Below the pieces are notes generated by a model. It was not told the DNA's origin and did not search any database. It saw only the letters and a list, made by a program, of their open reading frames with translations. Made by a program: the position numbers and the translations under genes. This document shows positions 8,658-17,419 of a stretch of 47,153 bases of DNA, piece by piece (the stretch's first letter is position 1; every line of letters starts with the position of its first letter). The stretch is from the NCBI GenBank assembly GCA_019456165.1, contig VRUJ01000033.1:1-47153 (forward strand). The letters are read 5' to 3'. The stretch comes from Chloroflexota bacterium (GTDB taxonomy: Bacteria > Chloroflexota > Anaerolineae > Anaerolineales > UBA11579).

Positions 8658-10595
8658 ATGCTATCTTCCCAAGAAATTCAGCAAAAACTAGATTCTGTAT
8701 TGTTCCAGGTGCAGAAACCGGGGCGTTATACCGGCGGTGAACTCAACCAGGTGGTAAAAGACTGGGAGATGGTTGAGACCAAAGTCGCTTTCGTCTTTCC
8801 CGACATTTACGACCTGGGTATGTCAAACTACGGCTTGGCGATCCTTTACGACCTGGTCAACCAGCGCGATGATGCTCTAGCTGAACGCGCCTACTCCCCC
8901 TGGACAGATATGGAAGCGGTCATGCGGGAGCACAATATTCCACTCTTCTCATTGGAAAGCAAACAGCCTATTGCAAATTTCGACATCCTTGCTTTCTCCC
9001 TACCCTACGAGACGCTCTACACTAACACGCTCAACATACTAGATTTGAGCAGAATTCCGATCTTCAGCCGCGATCGCACTGAGGCGCACCCCTTGGTGAT
9101 AGCCGGAGGCCACGCAGCATTGAACCCTGAACCGATGCATGCCTTCATTGATGCTTTCGTGATCGGCGAAGGTGAAGAAGTCATTCAAGAGATCATCGAC
9201 CACTACCAGAAATGGAAGCAAAAAGACGCCCCGCGTGAGGAGCTTCTGCATAGCCTGGCTCAAATCTGGGGAGTATACGTGCCGTCTTTATATGAATCTC
9301 ATTATTTTGAGGATGGCACTCTCTCACATATGGAGAAACTTTACGACCAAGCCGCTATGCCGGTGATCAAACGCATCGTACCAAAACTGCCGCCTCCAAC
9401 CACAAACCTGCTTGTACCATTTGTAAATACGGTGCACAACCGCCTCCCCATCGAGATCATGCGAGGCTGCACGCGCGGCTGCCGTTTTTGCCAGGCAGGC
9501 ATGATAACCCGCCCGGTGCGTGAGCGCAGCGTCCAGGAAATCCTGGATGCACTCCAGGAGGCAATGGATAAAACTGGATTTGAAGAAGTTGGACTACTTT
9601 CCCTTTCCTCTTCGGATTACACTCACGTTCTAGAACTGGTGAGAGCAGTTAGCGAAAAGTTTGGTGAGCGCGCCTTATCAATTTCATTACCCTCACTGCG
9701 TATCGAATCCTTTTCAGTTGACTTAATGGACGCGCTCAAAGAAACAAGGCGCAGTGGTTTTACCCTGGCGCCCGAAGCGGCCACCGAGCGAATGCGTGAG
9801 GTGATCAACAAACCTGTGAGCACCCAACAACTCCTGGATACTGCATGTGAAATCTATTCGCGTGGTTGGACCAACATAAAATTGTATTTCATGATTGGTC
9901 ACCCGGAAGAAACCTTGGAGGATGTGAAAGCCATTGCGGACCTGTGCAAAGCAGTATTAAAGGAGGGCGAAAAGGTAATCGGGAGGAAAGCCAAAGTCAC
10001 GGCGGGGGTGAGCACTTTCATCCCCAAACCACATACACCTTTCCAGTGGTCACCTTGCGATACCGAAGAACAGATACTTGCCAAACAGGCATTGCTTAAG
10101 CGCGAGCTGCGCGGTCCCGGGCTGAAACTAAACTGGAATGAGTCCAAAGAGACCTTCTTAGAGTCCTCCCTTTCACGCGGCGACCGCCGGTTGGCCGAGG
10201 TAATCTTTGGGGCCTGGAAAAAGGGGGCAAAGTTTGATGCCTGGTTCGAACACTTCAACTACGATACCTGGTTGGAGGCCTATGCAGAAGTCGATATAGA
10301 CCCCGATTTCTACACTCACCGACCCCGCCATATTGACGAGGTTTTCCCGTGGGACCATATTGATTCCACAGTGCGCAAGAAGTTCCTCACCGAGGACTTT
10401 TTGATGAGCAAACGTCGGGAGACACGCATCGACTGCCGCCACAGGTGCTTCGCCTGCGGTATCCTGCCAACATTCACCAAGCTGCGCATGCAAAACCCTG
10501 GAGAGATCTGGCAGTGCCCAGAAGTGAAGCCGCATAAAGAGCGCGGCAACCATTTGCCAACAAAGGAAGATAGAAACCTTGCGAAGGTTGTTTAA
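8658..10595 (+). CDS. B12-binding-domain radical SAM protein, TIGR03960-like
   Basis: The 645-residue product starts at the ATG at 8658 with GAGG ten bases upstream. Residues about 50-190 look like the cobalamin-binding-type domain (FPDIYDLGMSNYGLAILYDLVN, AGGHAALNPEP). A radical SAM barrel follows, with the cluster motif Cys271-x3-Cys275-x2-Cys278 in MRGCTRGCRFCQAG. The C-terminal part has a Cys cluster (CRHRCFACG) typical of this family. In other genomes these proteins pair with DUF2344 proteins and lie near ribosomal or RNase G genes, sometimes fused to the partner. The partner follows here 40 bases downstream. The reaction is not established; a tRNA or rRNA modification has been suggested by context only. 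Confidence 0.9.
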   Translation: MLSSQEIQQKLDSVLFQVQKPGRYTGGELNQVVKDWEMVETKVAFVFPDIYDLGMSNYGLAILYDLVNQRDDALAERAYSPWTDMEAVMREHNIPLFSLESKQPIANFDILAFSLPYETLYTNTLNILDLSRIPIFSRDRTEAHPLVIAGGHAALNPEPMHAFIDAFVIGEGEEVIQEIIDHYQKWKQKDAPREELLHSLAQIWGVYVPSLYESHYFEDGTLSHMEKLYDQAAMPVIKRIVPKLPPPTTNLLVPFVNTVHNRLPIEIMRGCTRGCRFCQAGMITRPVRERSVQEILDALQEAMDKTGFEEVGLLSLSSSDYTHVLELVRAVSEKFGERALSISLPSLRIESFSVDLMDALKETRRSGFTLAPEAATERMREVINKPVSTQQLLDTACEIYSRGWTNIKLYFMIGHPEETLEDVKAIADLCKAVLKEGEKVIGRKAKVTAGVSTFIPKPHTPFQWSPCDTEEQILAKQALLKRELRGPGLKLNWNESKETFLESSLSRGDRRLAEVIFGAWKKGAKFDAWFEHFNYDTWLEAYAEVDIDPDFYTHRPRHIDEVFPWDHIDSTVRKKFLTEDFLMSKRRETRIDCRHRCFACGILPTFTKLRMQNPGEIWQCPEVKPHKERGNHLPTKEDRNLAKVV

Positions 10596-10635
10596 ACCTT
10601 TGCAAGCTACCATCACAATGAGTAATATATAGAGC

Positions 10636-11301
10636 ATGAGGCTGAGGCTAACTTTTTCGAAAACCGACATAATACGTTTCACCGGCCACCTGGACCTGCA
10701 CCGCGCCCTGGAACGAAGCATGCGCCGCGCCAAATTGCCGCTGGCTTACAGCCAAGGGTATAACCCGCGCCCGCGGCTCACTCTGGCGCTGGCCCTACCG
10801 TTAGGGTACACCAGCGAATGTGAAATAGCCGAATTTTGGATGAAGCAAGATCAAGCTCTTAAAGATGTTGCCGCAGCTCTAGCAAAAACAATCCCACAAG
10901 GGGTAGTGGTAAATAAACTGGAGGAGATCCCCCTGAAAGCGCCCAAACCTCAAGTATTGATACAAAGCGCAGAATACATTATCACCCTGCTAGAATCAGT
11001 GCCAGATTTGACCCAGCGGATAGAAGACTTGTTGGCTACGGAAAGCCTCCCGATACAGCGGAAACGCAAAGGGAAACTCCGCAATGTCGATCTGTGCCCG
11101 TTGATATATAATATTGAAATACTATCAGAGAACAAAACCGGGCAGCAAAGGATGCTGGTGCATTTAGCCGCCCGGGAAGGCGCAACTGGTCGGGCAGATG
11201 AGGTGTTAAAGAGTATAGACCTCAATCCACACCTGACACGCATCCACCGCACTCAACTGCATATTCAAGACGGGAAAATTACTGACATAAAAGGAGTATA
11301 A
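10636..11301 (+). CDS. DUF2344 radical-SAM-linked protein, TIGR03936-like
   Basis: The 221-residue product begins MRLRLTFSKTDIIRFTGHLDLHRALERS, the hallmark start of the DUF2344 family (phrases FxGHLD and RaxLPlaySqGYNPRP are visible). The family's usual length is about 200-240. It always accompanies the radical SAM protein encoded just upstream and is fused to it in some phyla, so they likely act together on the same substrate. The ribosome binding site is weak, which suggests coupling to the upstream gene. Confidence 0.88.
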   Translation: MRLRLTFSKTDIIRFTGHLDLHRALERSMRRAKLPLAYSQGYNPRPRLTLALALPLGYTSECEIAEFWMKQDQALKDVAAALAKTIPQGVVVNKLEEIPLKAPKPQVLIQSAEYIITLLESVPDLTQRIEDLLATESLPIQRKRKGKLRNVDLCPLIYNIEILSENKTGQQRMLVHLAAREGATGRADEVLKSIDLNPHLTRIHRTQLHIQDGKITDIKGV

Positions 11302-11304
11302 GCC

Positions 11305-12303
11305 ATGGAGTTGTTCCCCCTAATCGCTGCAATTATTCTAAGCTTTATCCCCGCATTAATTTACAGTTGGGTGATCTATTGGCTTGACCGCTATGAGAAG
11401 GAACCTAAAATCCTGCTTGGGGGTGTTTTTCTTTGGGGTGCAATCGTCGCTGCTGGAGCCGCCTTCGTGGTCAACACCGTCTTGGGTGTGGGCATTTACT
11501 TGGTGAGCGGCTCCGAAGCCGCTACCGAGATTCTTACCTCCGCCATCGTTGCCCCCCTCATCGAAGAAAGCCTCAAGGGATTCGCGGTTTTGATCGTCTT
11601 TCTTATCTTTCGCCGGGAATTTGATTCTGTATTGGACGGGATTGTGTACGCCGGAATCACCGCCCTGGGCTTTGCCGCCACGGAGAACGTGTTGTATTTA
11701 TACGGAAATGCGTATCTCGAAGAAGGTTGGGGATTATTATGGATGCTGTTCTTCCTGCGTGTCATTTTCGGCGCCTACAGCCACGCCTCCTATACTGCTT
11801 TTACTGGAATTGGATTAGCTCTCGCCCGTTTGAGCAACAACAAGCTGATAAAGATTGCCGCGCCAGTAGTTGGTTGGGGCATCGCGGTTTTCGTGCACAG
11901 CCTGCACAATCTGTTAGCGGGTTTCGTCAGCGGTCTGGGCGGATTGGCAGCCATATTCCTGATAGATTGGTTTGGCTGGCTGTTGATGGCAATCGTTATC
12001 TTATGGGCATTATCGCGCGAACAAAAATGGATTAAAACGCAACTGAAGGACGAAATGCAAAACGGCCTGCTCACTCCAGATCAATACCATGTAGCAGGCT
12101 CAGCCTGGCTGCGCAGCTTCGACAGGATAAAAGCATTAACCTCTGGACACTTCCGGGCTTCGCGGCGTTTCTATCACTTGTGCACCGAACTGGCTTACAA
12201 GAAGCACCAACGCTCCCGCTTTGGGGAGGAAAAAGGCAATACTGCCAGAATCAGAGATCTCCGTCAGGAAATCAGCCAGCTCGCACCGAAGGTTGCTAGC
12301 TAA
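11305..12303 (+). CDS. PrsW-family intramembrane metalloprotease
   Basis: The start lies 3 bases after the previous stop, with AAGGAG inside the end of that gene. The 332-residue protein has about eight transmembrane helices and the family's metal-site motifs: Glu87-Glu88 (PLIEESLKG), Glu127 (AATENVLY), His160 (FGAYSHAS) and His198/His201 (VHSLHNLL), plus the N-terminal YWLDRYEKEP box. PrsW of Bacillus cleaves anti-sigma factor RsiW; other members handle different membrane substrates, and the target here is unknown. A soluble tail of about 80 basic residues follows the membrane part. Confidence 0.88.
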   Translation: MELFPLIAAIILSFIPALIYSWVIYWLDRYEKEPKILLGGVFLWGAIVAAGAAFVVNTVLGVGIYLVSGSEAATEILTSAIVAPLIEESLKGFAVLIVFLIFRREFDSVLDGIVYAGITALGFAATENVLYLYGNAYLEEGWGLLWMLFFLRVIFGAYSHASYTAFTGIGLALARLSNNKLIKIAAPVVGWGIAVFVHSLHNLLAGFVSGLGGLAAIFLIDWFGWLLMAIVILWALSREQKWIKTQLKDEMQNGLLTPDQYHVAGSAWLRSFDRIKALTSGHFRASRRFYHLCTELAYKKHQRSRFGEEKGNTARIRDLRQEISQLAPKVAS

Positions 12304-12348
12304 CGACAAATAAATCCAGCATTTATTGCATGGTAAAATTGGAGCTAA

Positions 12349-12424
12349 GCCCCCATAGCTCAGTGGATCAGAGCGCTAGCCTCCGGAGCTAGAGACCCGT
12401 GTTCGAGTCACGGTGGGGGTACCA
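12349..12424 (+). tRNA. tRNA-Arg (anticodon CCG)
   Basis: A full cloverleaf is readable: acceptor GCCCCCA/TGGGGGT, D-stem GCTC/GAGC, anticodon stem CTAGC/GCTAG with loop CTCCGGA (anticodon CCG, codon CGG), a 4-base variable loop, T-arm CCGTG-TTCGAGT-CACGG, and an encoded ACCA. The first acceptor pair is a G-U wobble. It lies 46 bases after the PrsW gene. The debris that begins right behind it fits tRNA-targeted integration in the past. Confidence 0.93.
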
Positions 12425-12763
12425 AACCTGATAACCTCCGAACGGCGCTCAGTCGCTGTTAAGCAGTTCTTGGAAATGCTTCGATTCGTACATCGTCACA
12501 TGCTAGCCGAACTGCCTGGCGATCTGCTAGGAGGTATTTCGGCTGTTCTTAAGATCAGATCAAACAATTGAAATAGGTAAGGGAAACGAAGGGTATTTGC
12601 CAGTTAAGATTGCATCGAAGCTAACAGGATATAGGACCCAATATTTACGTCGATTGTTGAGAAATGATTAGCAAGTGCATTTGGCTAAGGTGTCTTTTAT
12701 CCATCCGTTTCGTTTTTGAGTCCCTGATATCCGGCGATATCAGGAAAGGAACTGCGGTGTTTC
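12425..12763. other. Decayed region downstream of tRNA-Arg
   Basis: No intact gene. One open frame on the plus strand (about 12425-12570) reads as a plausible peptide end (FLEMLRFVHRHMLAELPGD) but has no recognisable start. It is followed by the HTH fragment listed separately. The rest looks neutral. Confidence 0.45.
12576..12671 (+). pseudogene. Fragment of an excisionase-like HTH gene
   Basis: The frame reads GNEGYLPVKIASKLTG, then YRTQYLRRLLRND and a stop. The segment SxLTGYRTQYLRRLLR matches the HTH of the intact gene at 13618-13848 (AEYSGYSSQYLRRLLR) almost residue for residue, but here the protein breaks off after the recognition helix and no start codon is apparent. It is therefore a dead paralogue, in the opposite orientation to the intact copy. 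Confidence 0.6.
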
Positions 12764-13015
12764 TTACTCGCCTTCCTGGACCTCGATGATCTGGTCGGCG
12801 ACCAAGCCATGGGCCTCACGGTGTACTGCTTCAGCTGCTTCTTTGCTCGGTGCCTCGGACAGACAAAAGATGGTGCCATCCTCTTCGTTGAACCAGTATT
12901 TCAAATACTTCACTCCGTGTTTCTCTTGAGTCTCAAGGTCTTTCATGTGAGCTTCTGCAACCGCTTTGGCGGTCAATCCTTCCACACCTTTGTGAATATC
13001 CATAAAATACGGCAT
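12764..13015 (-). CDS. Small DUF4242/SCO4226-type protein
   Basis: The ATG at 13015 follows an AAGGAG site by 9 bases. The 83-residue product starts MPYFMDIHKGVEGLTAKAVA and contains the family's pattern HxxDLExQxxxGVKYLKYWFNEEDGTIFCLSEAP, then AVHREAHGLVADQIIEV. Members are ferredoxin-like dimers; the Streptomyces protein SCO4226 binds nickel, with His residues as ligands. Several His residues are present here (8, 23, 33, 65, 69). It sits alone among mobile-element debris, so it may be cargo or an old resident. Confidence 0.8.
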   Translation of the reverse strand: MPYFMDIHKGVEGLTAKAVAEAHMKDLETQEKHGVKYLKYWFNEEDGTIFCLSEAPSKEAAEAVHREAHGLVADQIIEVQEGE

Positions 13016-13261
13016 CTTATTATCTCCTTCATATTAGTTTGTCTCGATAGGTATACTAACCAAATCCTCCGCCGCCGGACGGTGGATTATCCCAAAACTC
13101 TCTGTTTCGCAAAACATCATTGGCCAATTTGGTTGTAATTTAGATTTTCTAAGGACAATTGTATAACATGTATGTCTTCAGACCTTTTCGGGCAAATGAG
13201 CAAGATTCTTTATGGAGAATTTTTGCCAGATTGATATGATTATACAGCAGCAAGGTGAAGT
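13016..13261. other. Intergenic, no recognisable gene
   Basis: First part of a 600-base stretch between the DUF4242 gene and the HTH gene. It contains the upstream region of the DUF4242 gene and grades into transposase debris. Confidence 0.4.
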
Positions 13262-13496
13262 TGTGAAGTGTGTAAAGAGTGTCTCGACCATATTCTGATC
13301 ATCAACCAAAACCATCTTCGTCGCGTTTTGAAGGAATTTGTCTATTATTACAACCCCCCACTGCCCTCATCAGGGAATCAATCAATAAATCCCTATTTCA
13401 GGGCCTATTCGATGTCGAAATGGACTTATCCGACGACGTAATATCGTAGGAGGTATCATTCATGACTATTATCGACAATCTTTATCTTCTACGTGA
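13262..13496 (+). pseudogene. C-terminal relic of a DDE transposase (rve integrase core)
   Basis: The translation contains KECLDHILIINQNHLRRVLK followed by EFVYYYN. This is the end of the rve catalytic core in a widespread IS481/IS3-like group, where xRECLDHxxxxNxxHLRRVLxxYxxYYN is typical. After a one-base shift near 13365 the expected HQGINQ follows, then a stop in place of Gln, and IPISGPIRCRNGLIRRR to the final HDYYRQSLSST. At least two disabling changes and the loss of the N-terminal three quarters make it a relic. Confidence 0.72.
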
Positions 13497-13617
13497 GGCC
13501 TTTGCACCATAGAGGATAAACTTAGGTTTAAACTTTCGTATGAAATATCAAATTCCATAAACTTATAATTCATCAGAAAAATCACGCCACTGACTTCGAT
13601 TCAGCAGGTTGATTTTT

Positions 13618-13848
13618 TCATTTTGGTCCAAAACGATGATCCTGTGAATTCTCCACCTCTGACAGATACCATTCAAAAGACTCCATCTCGATCAACCACA
13701 CTTGACCAAGCTTCAAACCAGCCAGCTTACCCAACCGAAGCAACCGGCGTAGATATTGTGAGCTATAGCCGCTATACTCAGCAGCCGCTTTTACCGATAT
13801 AATATTGACTAAAATGACGGGCTTTGAAGATTGTGAAAGAGAAACCAT
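13618..13848 (-). CDS. Excisionase/MerR-type helix-turn-helix protein
   Basis: I prefer the ATG at 13848 (GAGGT 5 bases upstream) over a GTG at 13860. The 76-residue product has the HTH_17-like pattern ISVKAAAEYSGYSSQYLRRL, then LRLGKLAGLKLGQVWLIEME and SFEWYL: helix-turn-helix, two-stranded wing, and closing helix, as in excisionases and small winged regulators. It is close to the broken copy at 12576. Partner recombinase genes are absent nearby, so it may be the last survivor of an element inserted at tRNA-Arg. DNA binding is likely; its site is unknown. Confidence 0.72.
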   Translation of the reverse strand: MVSLSQSSKPVILVNIISVKAAAEYSGYSSQYLRRLLRLGKLAGLKLGQVWLIEMESFEWYLSEVENSQDHRFGPK

Positions 13849-13881
13849 CTCGAACCTCACGAGATGAGAGATATTTCCTCT

Positions 13882-13908
13882 AATTTGCTTCGGTTTTCAA
13901 ACCTTAGC
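13882..13908 (+). repeat. Left copy of an imperfect direct repeat
   Basis: These 27 bases match 17393-17419 at 24 positions (core gttttcaaacctt), in the same orientation. Weaker similarity seems to continue for about 80 bases beyond. The two copies bracket the acyl-CoA synthetase/QueG-like pair. Confidence 0.6.
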
Positions 13909-14098
13909 ATAGTCAGAAATTGCTCTACATCGAGTTGAGATCGTTCAACAAGTGTCTCGTTGGGGGTACTAATGCCTCTCTTGTTGCTGGAGCAACTGCC
14001 TGTGCAAAAGCTTTGATCTAAATTATAGTGTTGCCAGTCAAACAGGCATTACAAATTTCAGCTTCTGAAATTTTCTAAAATTTATTTTTTTACTTTTC

Positions 14099-14128
14099 TT
14101 GACAATAAGCAATTTCCTATTTTATACT
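14099..14128 (+). promoter_or_regulatory. Consensus sigma70-type promoter
   Basis: TTGACA (14099-14104) and TATACT (14123-14128) are 18 bases apart in an AT-rich context. It would give an untranslated leader of about 235 bases before the acyl-CoA synthetase gene. Nothing coding is convincing between them. Confidence 0.55.
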
Positions 14129-14369
14129 AATGTAACTTAAATTTTCTAAGAAGTCACTTAAAAGTTTTTGCCGGAATTTTTTATTGATCTACAGAAAATA
14201 GCAGCATTATTTCGGCAAGGACTTCTTTTATTTCTCCTGCGGTGGCGGCTTTGGTGCCTCTAATCACCGCGAATGCGGAGAAAATCATCCTTGAGCGTTT
14301 GTCTGGGTTATCGCGGTGAAACGAGCCAGGAGTCCATGCACAGCGAAGCGAATTCCGGGAGAGCAAGAT

Positions 14370-16433
14370 ATGTCATTTGAGCGTCTTTTGAATCCGCATT
14401 CCATTGCCGCTTTTGGCGGGGCGAATGCCCAAGAAGTGATTCGCCAAAGTGATCGCATGGGATTCAAAGGGGAAATCTGGCCGGTCCATCCCAAGAAAAT
14501 AGAGATTTTGGGGCGCAAAGTCTACCGCTCGGTGGCGGACCTACCGGGCAGCCCCGATGCTGCCTACTTGGGTGTTAATCGCCACCTTACCATCAATATC
14601 GTCAGAGATCTCGCTGCACGGGATGCGGGCGGCGCGGTTTGCTATGCCACTGGCTTCATCGAAGCGGGCGAGGAGGGGTCCGAACTCCAAGAGCAACTTT
14701 TGGAAGCATCGGGGGACATGCCCCTGATCGGGCCGAATTGCTACGGGCTGCTCAACTATCTCAACGGGGCAATGCTCTGGCCCGACCAGCAGGGCGGCAG
14801 AAGAGTCGACGAAGGCGTGGCCATAATCACTATGTCGTCCAATGTTGGTTTCAACCTCACCATGCAGCGACGCGGCCTACCCATTGCTTACATGCTGTCC
14901 CTGGGGAACAAGCTGAAGTTTGATCTCCATGATGCGATCCACACCTTCGCTCGTCAGGAGCAAGTCACTGCGCTTGGGCTATTTGTGGAAACAATGTCTG
15001 ACCCAAAGGCGTTCCAGGAAGCAGTCAATGTCGCCCGAGAGATGGGCAAGCCCATCGTTGCTATCAAGGTCGGCCGTTCAGAGGTCGCCAAGGAAATGGT
15101 GATATCGCATACAGCCTCGCTTGCCGGTTCTGATGTCCTGGTAAGCGCTTTGTTTGAGCGCCTTGGCGTTGCTCGAGTCGATTCCCTGGAAGCGCTAATT
15201 GAAGCGCTGAAGGTTTTACACGTTCTGGGTCCATTGGACGGCGGCAGGATTGGGGCAGGGAGCACCTCGGGGGGTGATCTCACGCTTCTTGCCGACGGCT
15301 TGGGGCCGAGCCTGAGCATGCCCCCACTTTCCAAAAAGGTGGCGGAAGACCTTCAAGCGACGATTCATGAACGAATTGTGGCTGCTAATCCATTCGATTT
15401 TCAGATGTTCGATTGGAATGACGAGGACCAGTACGTTGAGAACTTTACCGCATTTATGGCAGAAGACTTCGACATAGCGATGTGTTTACTTGACTACCCT
15501 AGGGAAGACATCTGTGACCAGTCGACCTGGGGTGGGGCAGAAAGGGGTTTTATCCGAGCGGCAGAGCAGACAGGAACCAAGGCTGCGATATTATCGACAT
15601 TTTCAGATACGATATCGGAGTCAGTGGCGGAGCGTCTGATGAAAGACAGCGTTGTAATGCTGGCCGGCATAGATGCCGGGCTCGCGGGTATTCAGGCGGC
15701 AGTTGATGTGGGCGAAGCCTGGAAACAACCTATCAGTCAACCATTACTCTCGAATTTCGATCAACAGCAAGACGGTCCCGTCAAGGTGTTGGACGAGGCC
15801 GAATCCAAGGCGTTTCTCAACAGGGTTGGCGTACCGGTACCTGCAGCGCGAGTCGTTCGCAGCGCCGGTGAGGCAGCTGAAGCGGCAGAAGAGTTGGGCT
15901 ATCCGGTCGTCGTCAAGGCATTGGGCGTCGCTCACAAAACTGATGTTGGGGGCGTCAGACTCGACCTTGGCAGTGCCGACGAGGTGTCGGCCGCGGTGAG
16001 GGAGATGTCGGGCCTCTGCGAATCCTATCTGATCGAAAAAATGGTTGATGGAGTCGTGGCGGAGCTTATTGTCGGTGTGGCCCGGGATGATCAATTCGGC
16101 CCGTATCTTTTGGTCGGCGGCGGCGGAATTCTGGTCGAGATGATGAAAGACAGCGCCTCACTCCTCTTGCCCACCACCAGAGATCGGGTATTGCATGCAT
16201 TGGGTCAGCTGAAGTGTGCGCCTCTCTTTAACGGTTTCAGAGGATCTCCACCTGCTGATTTGGACGCTGCCGCTGATGTCATCCTGGCGGTTGCGGGCAT
16301 GGTAGAGAATGACCCCTCGTCCATTAGCGAGCTCGATATCAACCCACTGATGCTCTTGGCCGAAGGTCAGGGGGTGGTTGCGGCTGATGCTCTGATCAGT
16401 CTGAACGAGAAACCTAAGGGCAAATCCAAATGA
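14370..16433 (+). CDS. ADP-forming acyl-CoA synthetase (fused alpha/beta subunits)
   Basis: I place the start at the ATG at 14370 (MSFERLLNPHSIAAFGG; GGGAG 7 bases upstream), 54 bases inside the longest frame. The 687-residue protein has a CoA-binding Rossmann domain (about 1-125), succinyl-CoA-ligase-like domains (about 140-430) with the phosphorylatable His247 in ISHTASLAGSD, and a C-terminal ATP-grasp domain (about 465-687; GYPVVVKALG, VGGVRLDL, LLVGGGGILVEM). It would convert an acyl-CoA, ADP and phosphate to the free acid, CoA and ATP, or run in reverse to activate acids; the acyl group is unknown. It is richer in GC than its surroundings. Confidence 0.9.
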   Translation: MSFERLLNPHSIAAFGGANAQEVIRQSDRMGFKGEIWPVHPKKIEILGRKVYRSVADLPGSPDAAYLGVNRHLTINIVRDLAARDAGGAVCYATGFIEAGEEGSELQEQLLEASGDMPLIGPNCYGLLNYLNGAMLWPDQQGGRRVDEGVAIITMSSNVGFNLTMQRRGLPIAYMLSLGNKLKFDLHDAIHTFARQEQVTALGLFVETMSDPKAFQEAVNVAREMGKPIVAIKVGRSEVAKEMVISHTASLAGSDVLVSALFERLGVARVDSLEALIEALKVLHVLGPLDGGRIGAGSTSGGDLTLLADGLGPSLSMPPLSKKVAEDLQATIHERIVAANPFDFQMFDWNDEDQYVENFTAFMAEDFDIAMCLLDYPREDICDQSTWGGAERGFIRAAEQTGTKAAILSTFSDTISESVAERLMKDSVVMLAGIDAGLAGIQAAVDVGEAWKQPISQPLLSNFDQQQDGPVKVLDEAESKAFLNRVGVPVPAARVVRSAGEAAEAAEELGYPVVVKALGVAHKTDVGGVRLDLGSADEVSAAVREMSGLCESYLIEKMVDGVVAELIVGVARDDQFGPYLLVGGGGILVEMMKDSASLLLPTTRDRVLHALGQLKCAPLFNGFRGSPPADLDAAADVILAVAGMVENDPSSISELDINPLMLLAEGQGVVAADALISLNEKPKGKSK

Positions 16434-16568
16434 GTGACCTCGTCAAGATCAACAGAATCCGTAGAGTATCGAGGGTTTGTAATTCTTTGCAATCAACCAG
16501 AACGATAGAACCGATAAGTAATGAACCGAGATAGGGGTTCGGTTCAAACGTGGAAAGGACCCAAGTAC

Positions 16569-17339
16569 ATGAAATCCGAGAATAATTTCGAGAAAACAAT
16601 AGTAGGGAAGGCGAAAGAGTTGGGTGCGTCGTTGGCGGGAATCGCGAGCATCAAAGATTTGAAGGCTTCCCCCTCTTATGAGGTCTACGGCAAAAAACCT
16701 TTCTACGAAGAATACGAACGTGATTCGTCTGATTACCACGAATTCAAGGGTTATAAATGGCGCGACGAGCACAAATCAGTGCTGGTGTGGGCTTTGTCCC
16801 ATCCAGAATCCGAACCCGTACTCGATTGGTGGAGCCTGAAGGTCAAGGGCTTTACCCCCGGCAATGGTGTGATGAGGATGCAGTCGAAAAGGCTGCGCAT
16901 CTGGCTGGGTGAAGAACTCGGAATCAAAGCTCTTTCGCTACCCTACCAAATCGAATACGGGGGAGCTTTTCTAAAGGATTCCGCCCATCTGGCTGGCCTG
17001 GGAGTGATCGGAAAAAACAACTTGCTGGTCACGCCGGAGTTTGGAACGCGTGTCCGTCTTAGAGGGATTTTCATGGAGGCTGAACTCAAGCCAACCGGTC
17101 CTAGCGGATTCGACCCGTGCAATGGCTGCAAAATGCCCTGCCACACAGCCTGCCCGAGAAATGCATTCCGAAGCGGTGCCTTCGAGAGGGTGTATTGTAA
17201 GGCGGAAAACGACGAACGATATGACAATGAGGAAATGCTGGATGGTTCGATAATGGGGATCGAGGAAGCCAGCATGGTCATGAAGCCTTGCCGGTTTTGC
17301 GAGTTAGCTTGCCCCGTCGCGCAAGGTGCCTCCCTTTGA
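16569..17339 (+). CDS. QueG-like iron-sulfur protein without HEAT domain
   Basis: The start at 16569 (MKSENNFEKTIVGKAKELGA) follows an AAAGGA stretch; the frame is open for 48 bases upstream. The 256-residue protein has the N-terminal domain of epoxyqueuosine-reductase-like proteins and two 4Fe-4S sites: C-x2-C-x3-C-x3-CP (CNGCKMPCHTACP, about residues 183-195) and C-x2-C-x3-CP near the C-terminus (CRFCELACP). True QueG enzymes are longer, with a HEAT-like tail, so this is a shorter relative that may accept electrons in another pathway. It lies 135 bases after the acyl-CoA synthetase gene and probably shares its transcript. Confidence 0.78.
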   Translation: MKSENNFEKTIVGKAKELGASLAGIASIKDLKASPSYEVYGKKPFYEEYERDSSDYHEFKGYKWRDEHKSVLVWALSHPESEPVLDWWSLKVKGFTPGNGVMRMQSKRLRIWLGEELGIKALSLPYQIEYGGAFLKDSAHLAGLGVIGKNNLLVTPEFGTRVRLRGIFMEAELKPTGPSGFDPCNGCKMPCHTACPRNAFRSGAFERVYCKAENDERYDNEEMLDGSIMGIEEASMVMKPCRFCELACPVAQGASL

Positions 17340-17392
17340 TACTTGATATGGAGAAAACATCTCAATCCCACTAATTGAGTCCTAATTCTTCA

Positions 17393-17419
17393 AATTTGCT
17401 GCAGTTTTCAAACCTTGGC
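17393..17419 (+). repeat. Right copy of the imperfect direct repeat
   Basis: Matches 13882-13908 at 24 of 27 bases and lies 54 bases after the QueG-like gene stop. The following ~80 bases also appear related to those after the left copy (both reach a tagttaggggta / cgttgggggta segment). Confidence 0.6.

Noticed and set aside
13462..13512. 16-codon ORF with a perfect AGGAGGT site
   Set aside because: The site and start fall within the C-terminal codons of the decayed transposase (VGGIIHDYYRQ), which explains the match.
14181..14366. 61-codon minus-strand frame ending before the acyl-CoA synthetase gene, with a TetR-like look at its end
   Set aside because: No ribosome binding site, starts inside the leader and over the synthetase start, and the similarity to TetR C-termini is only impressionistic.
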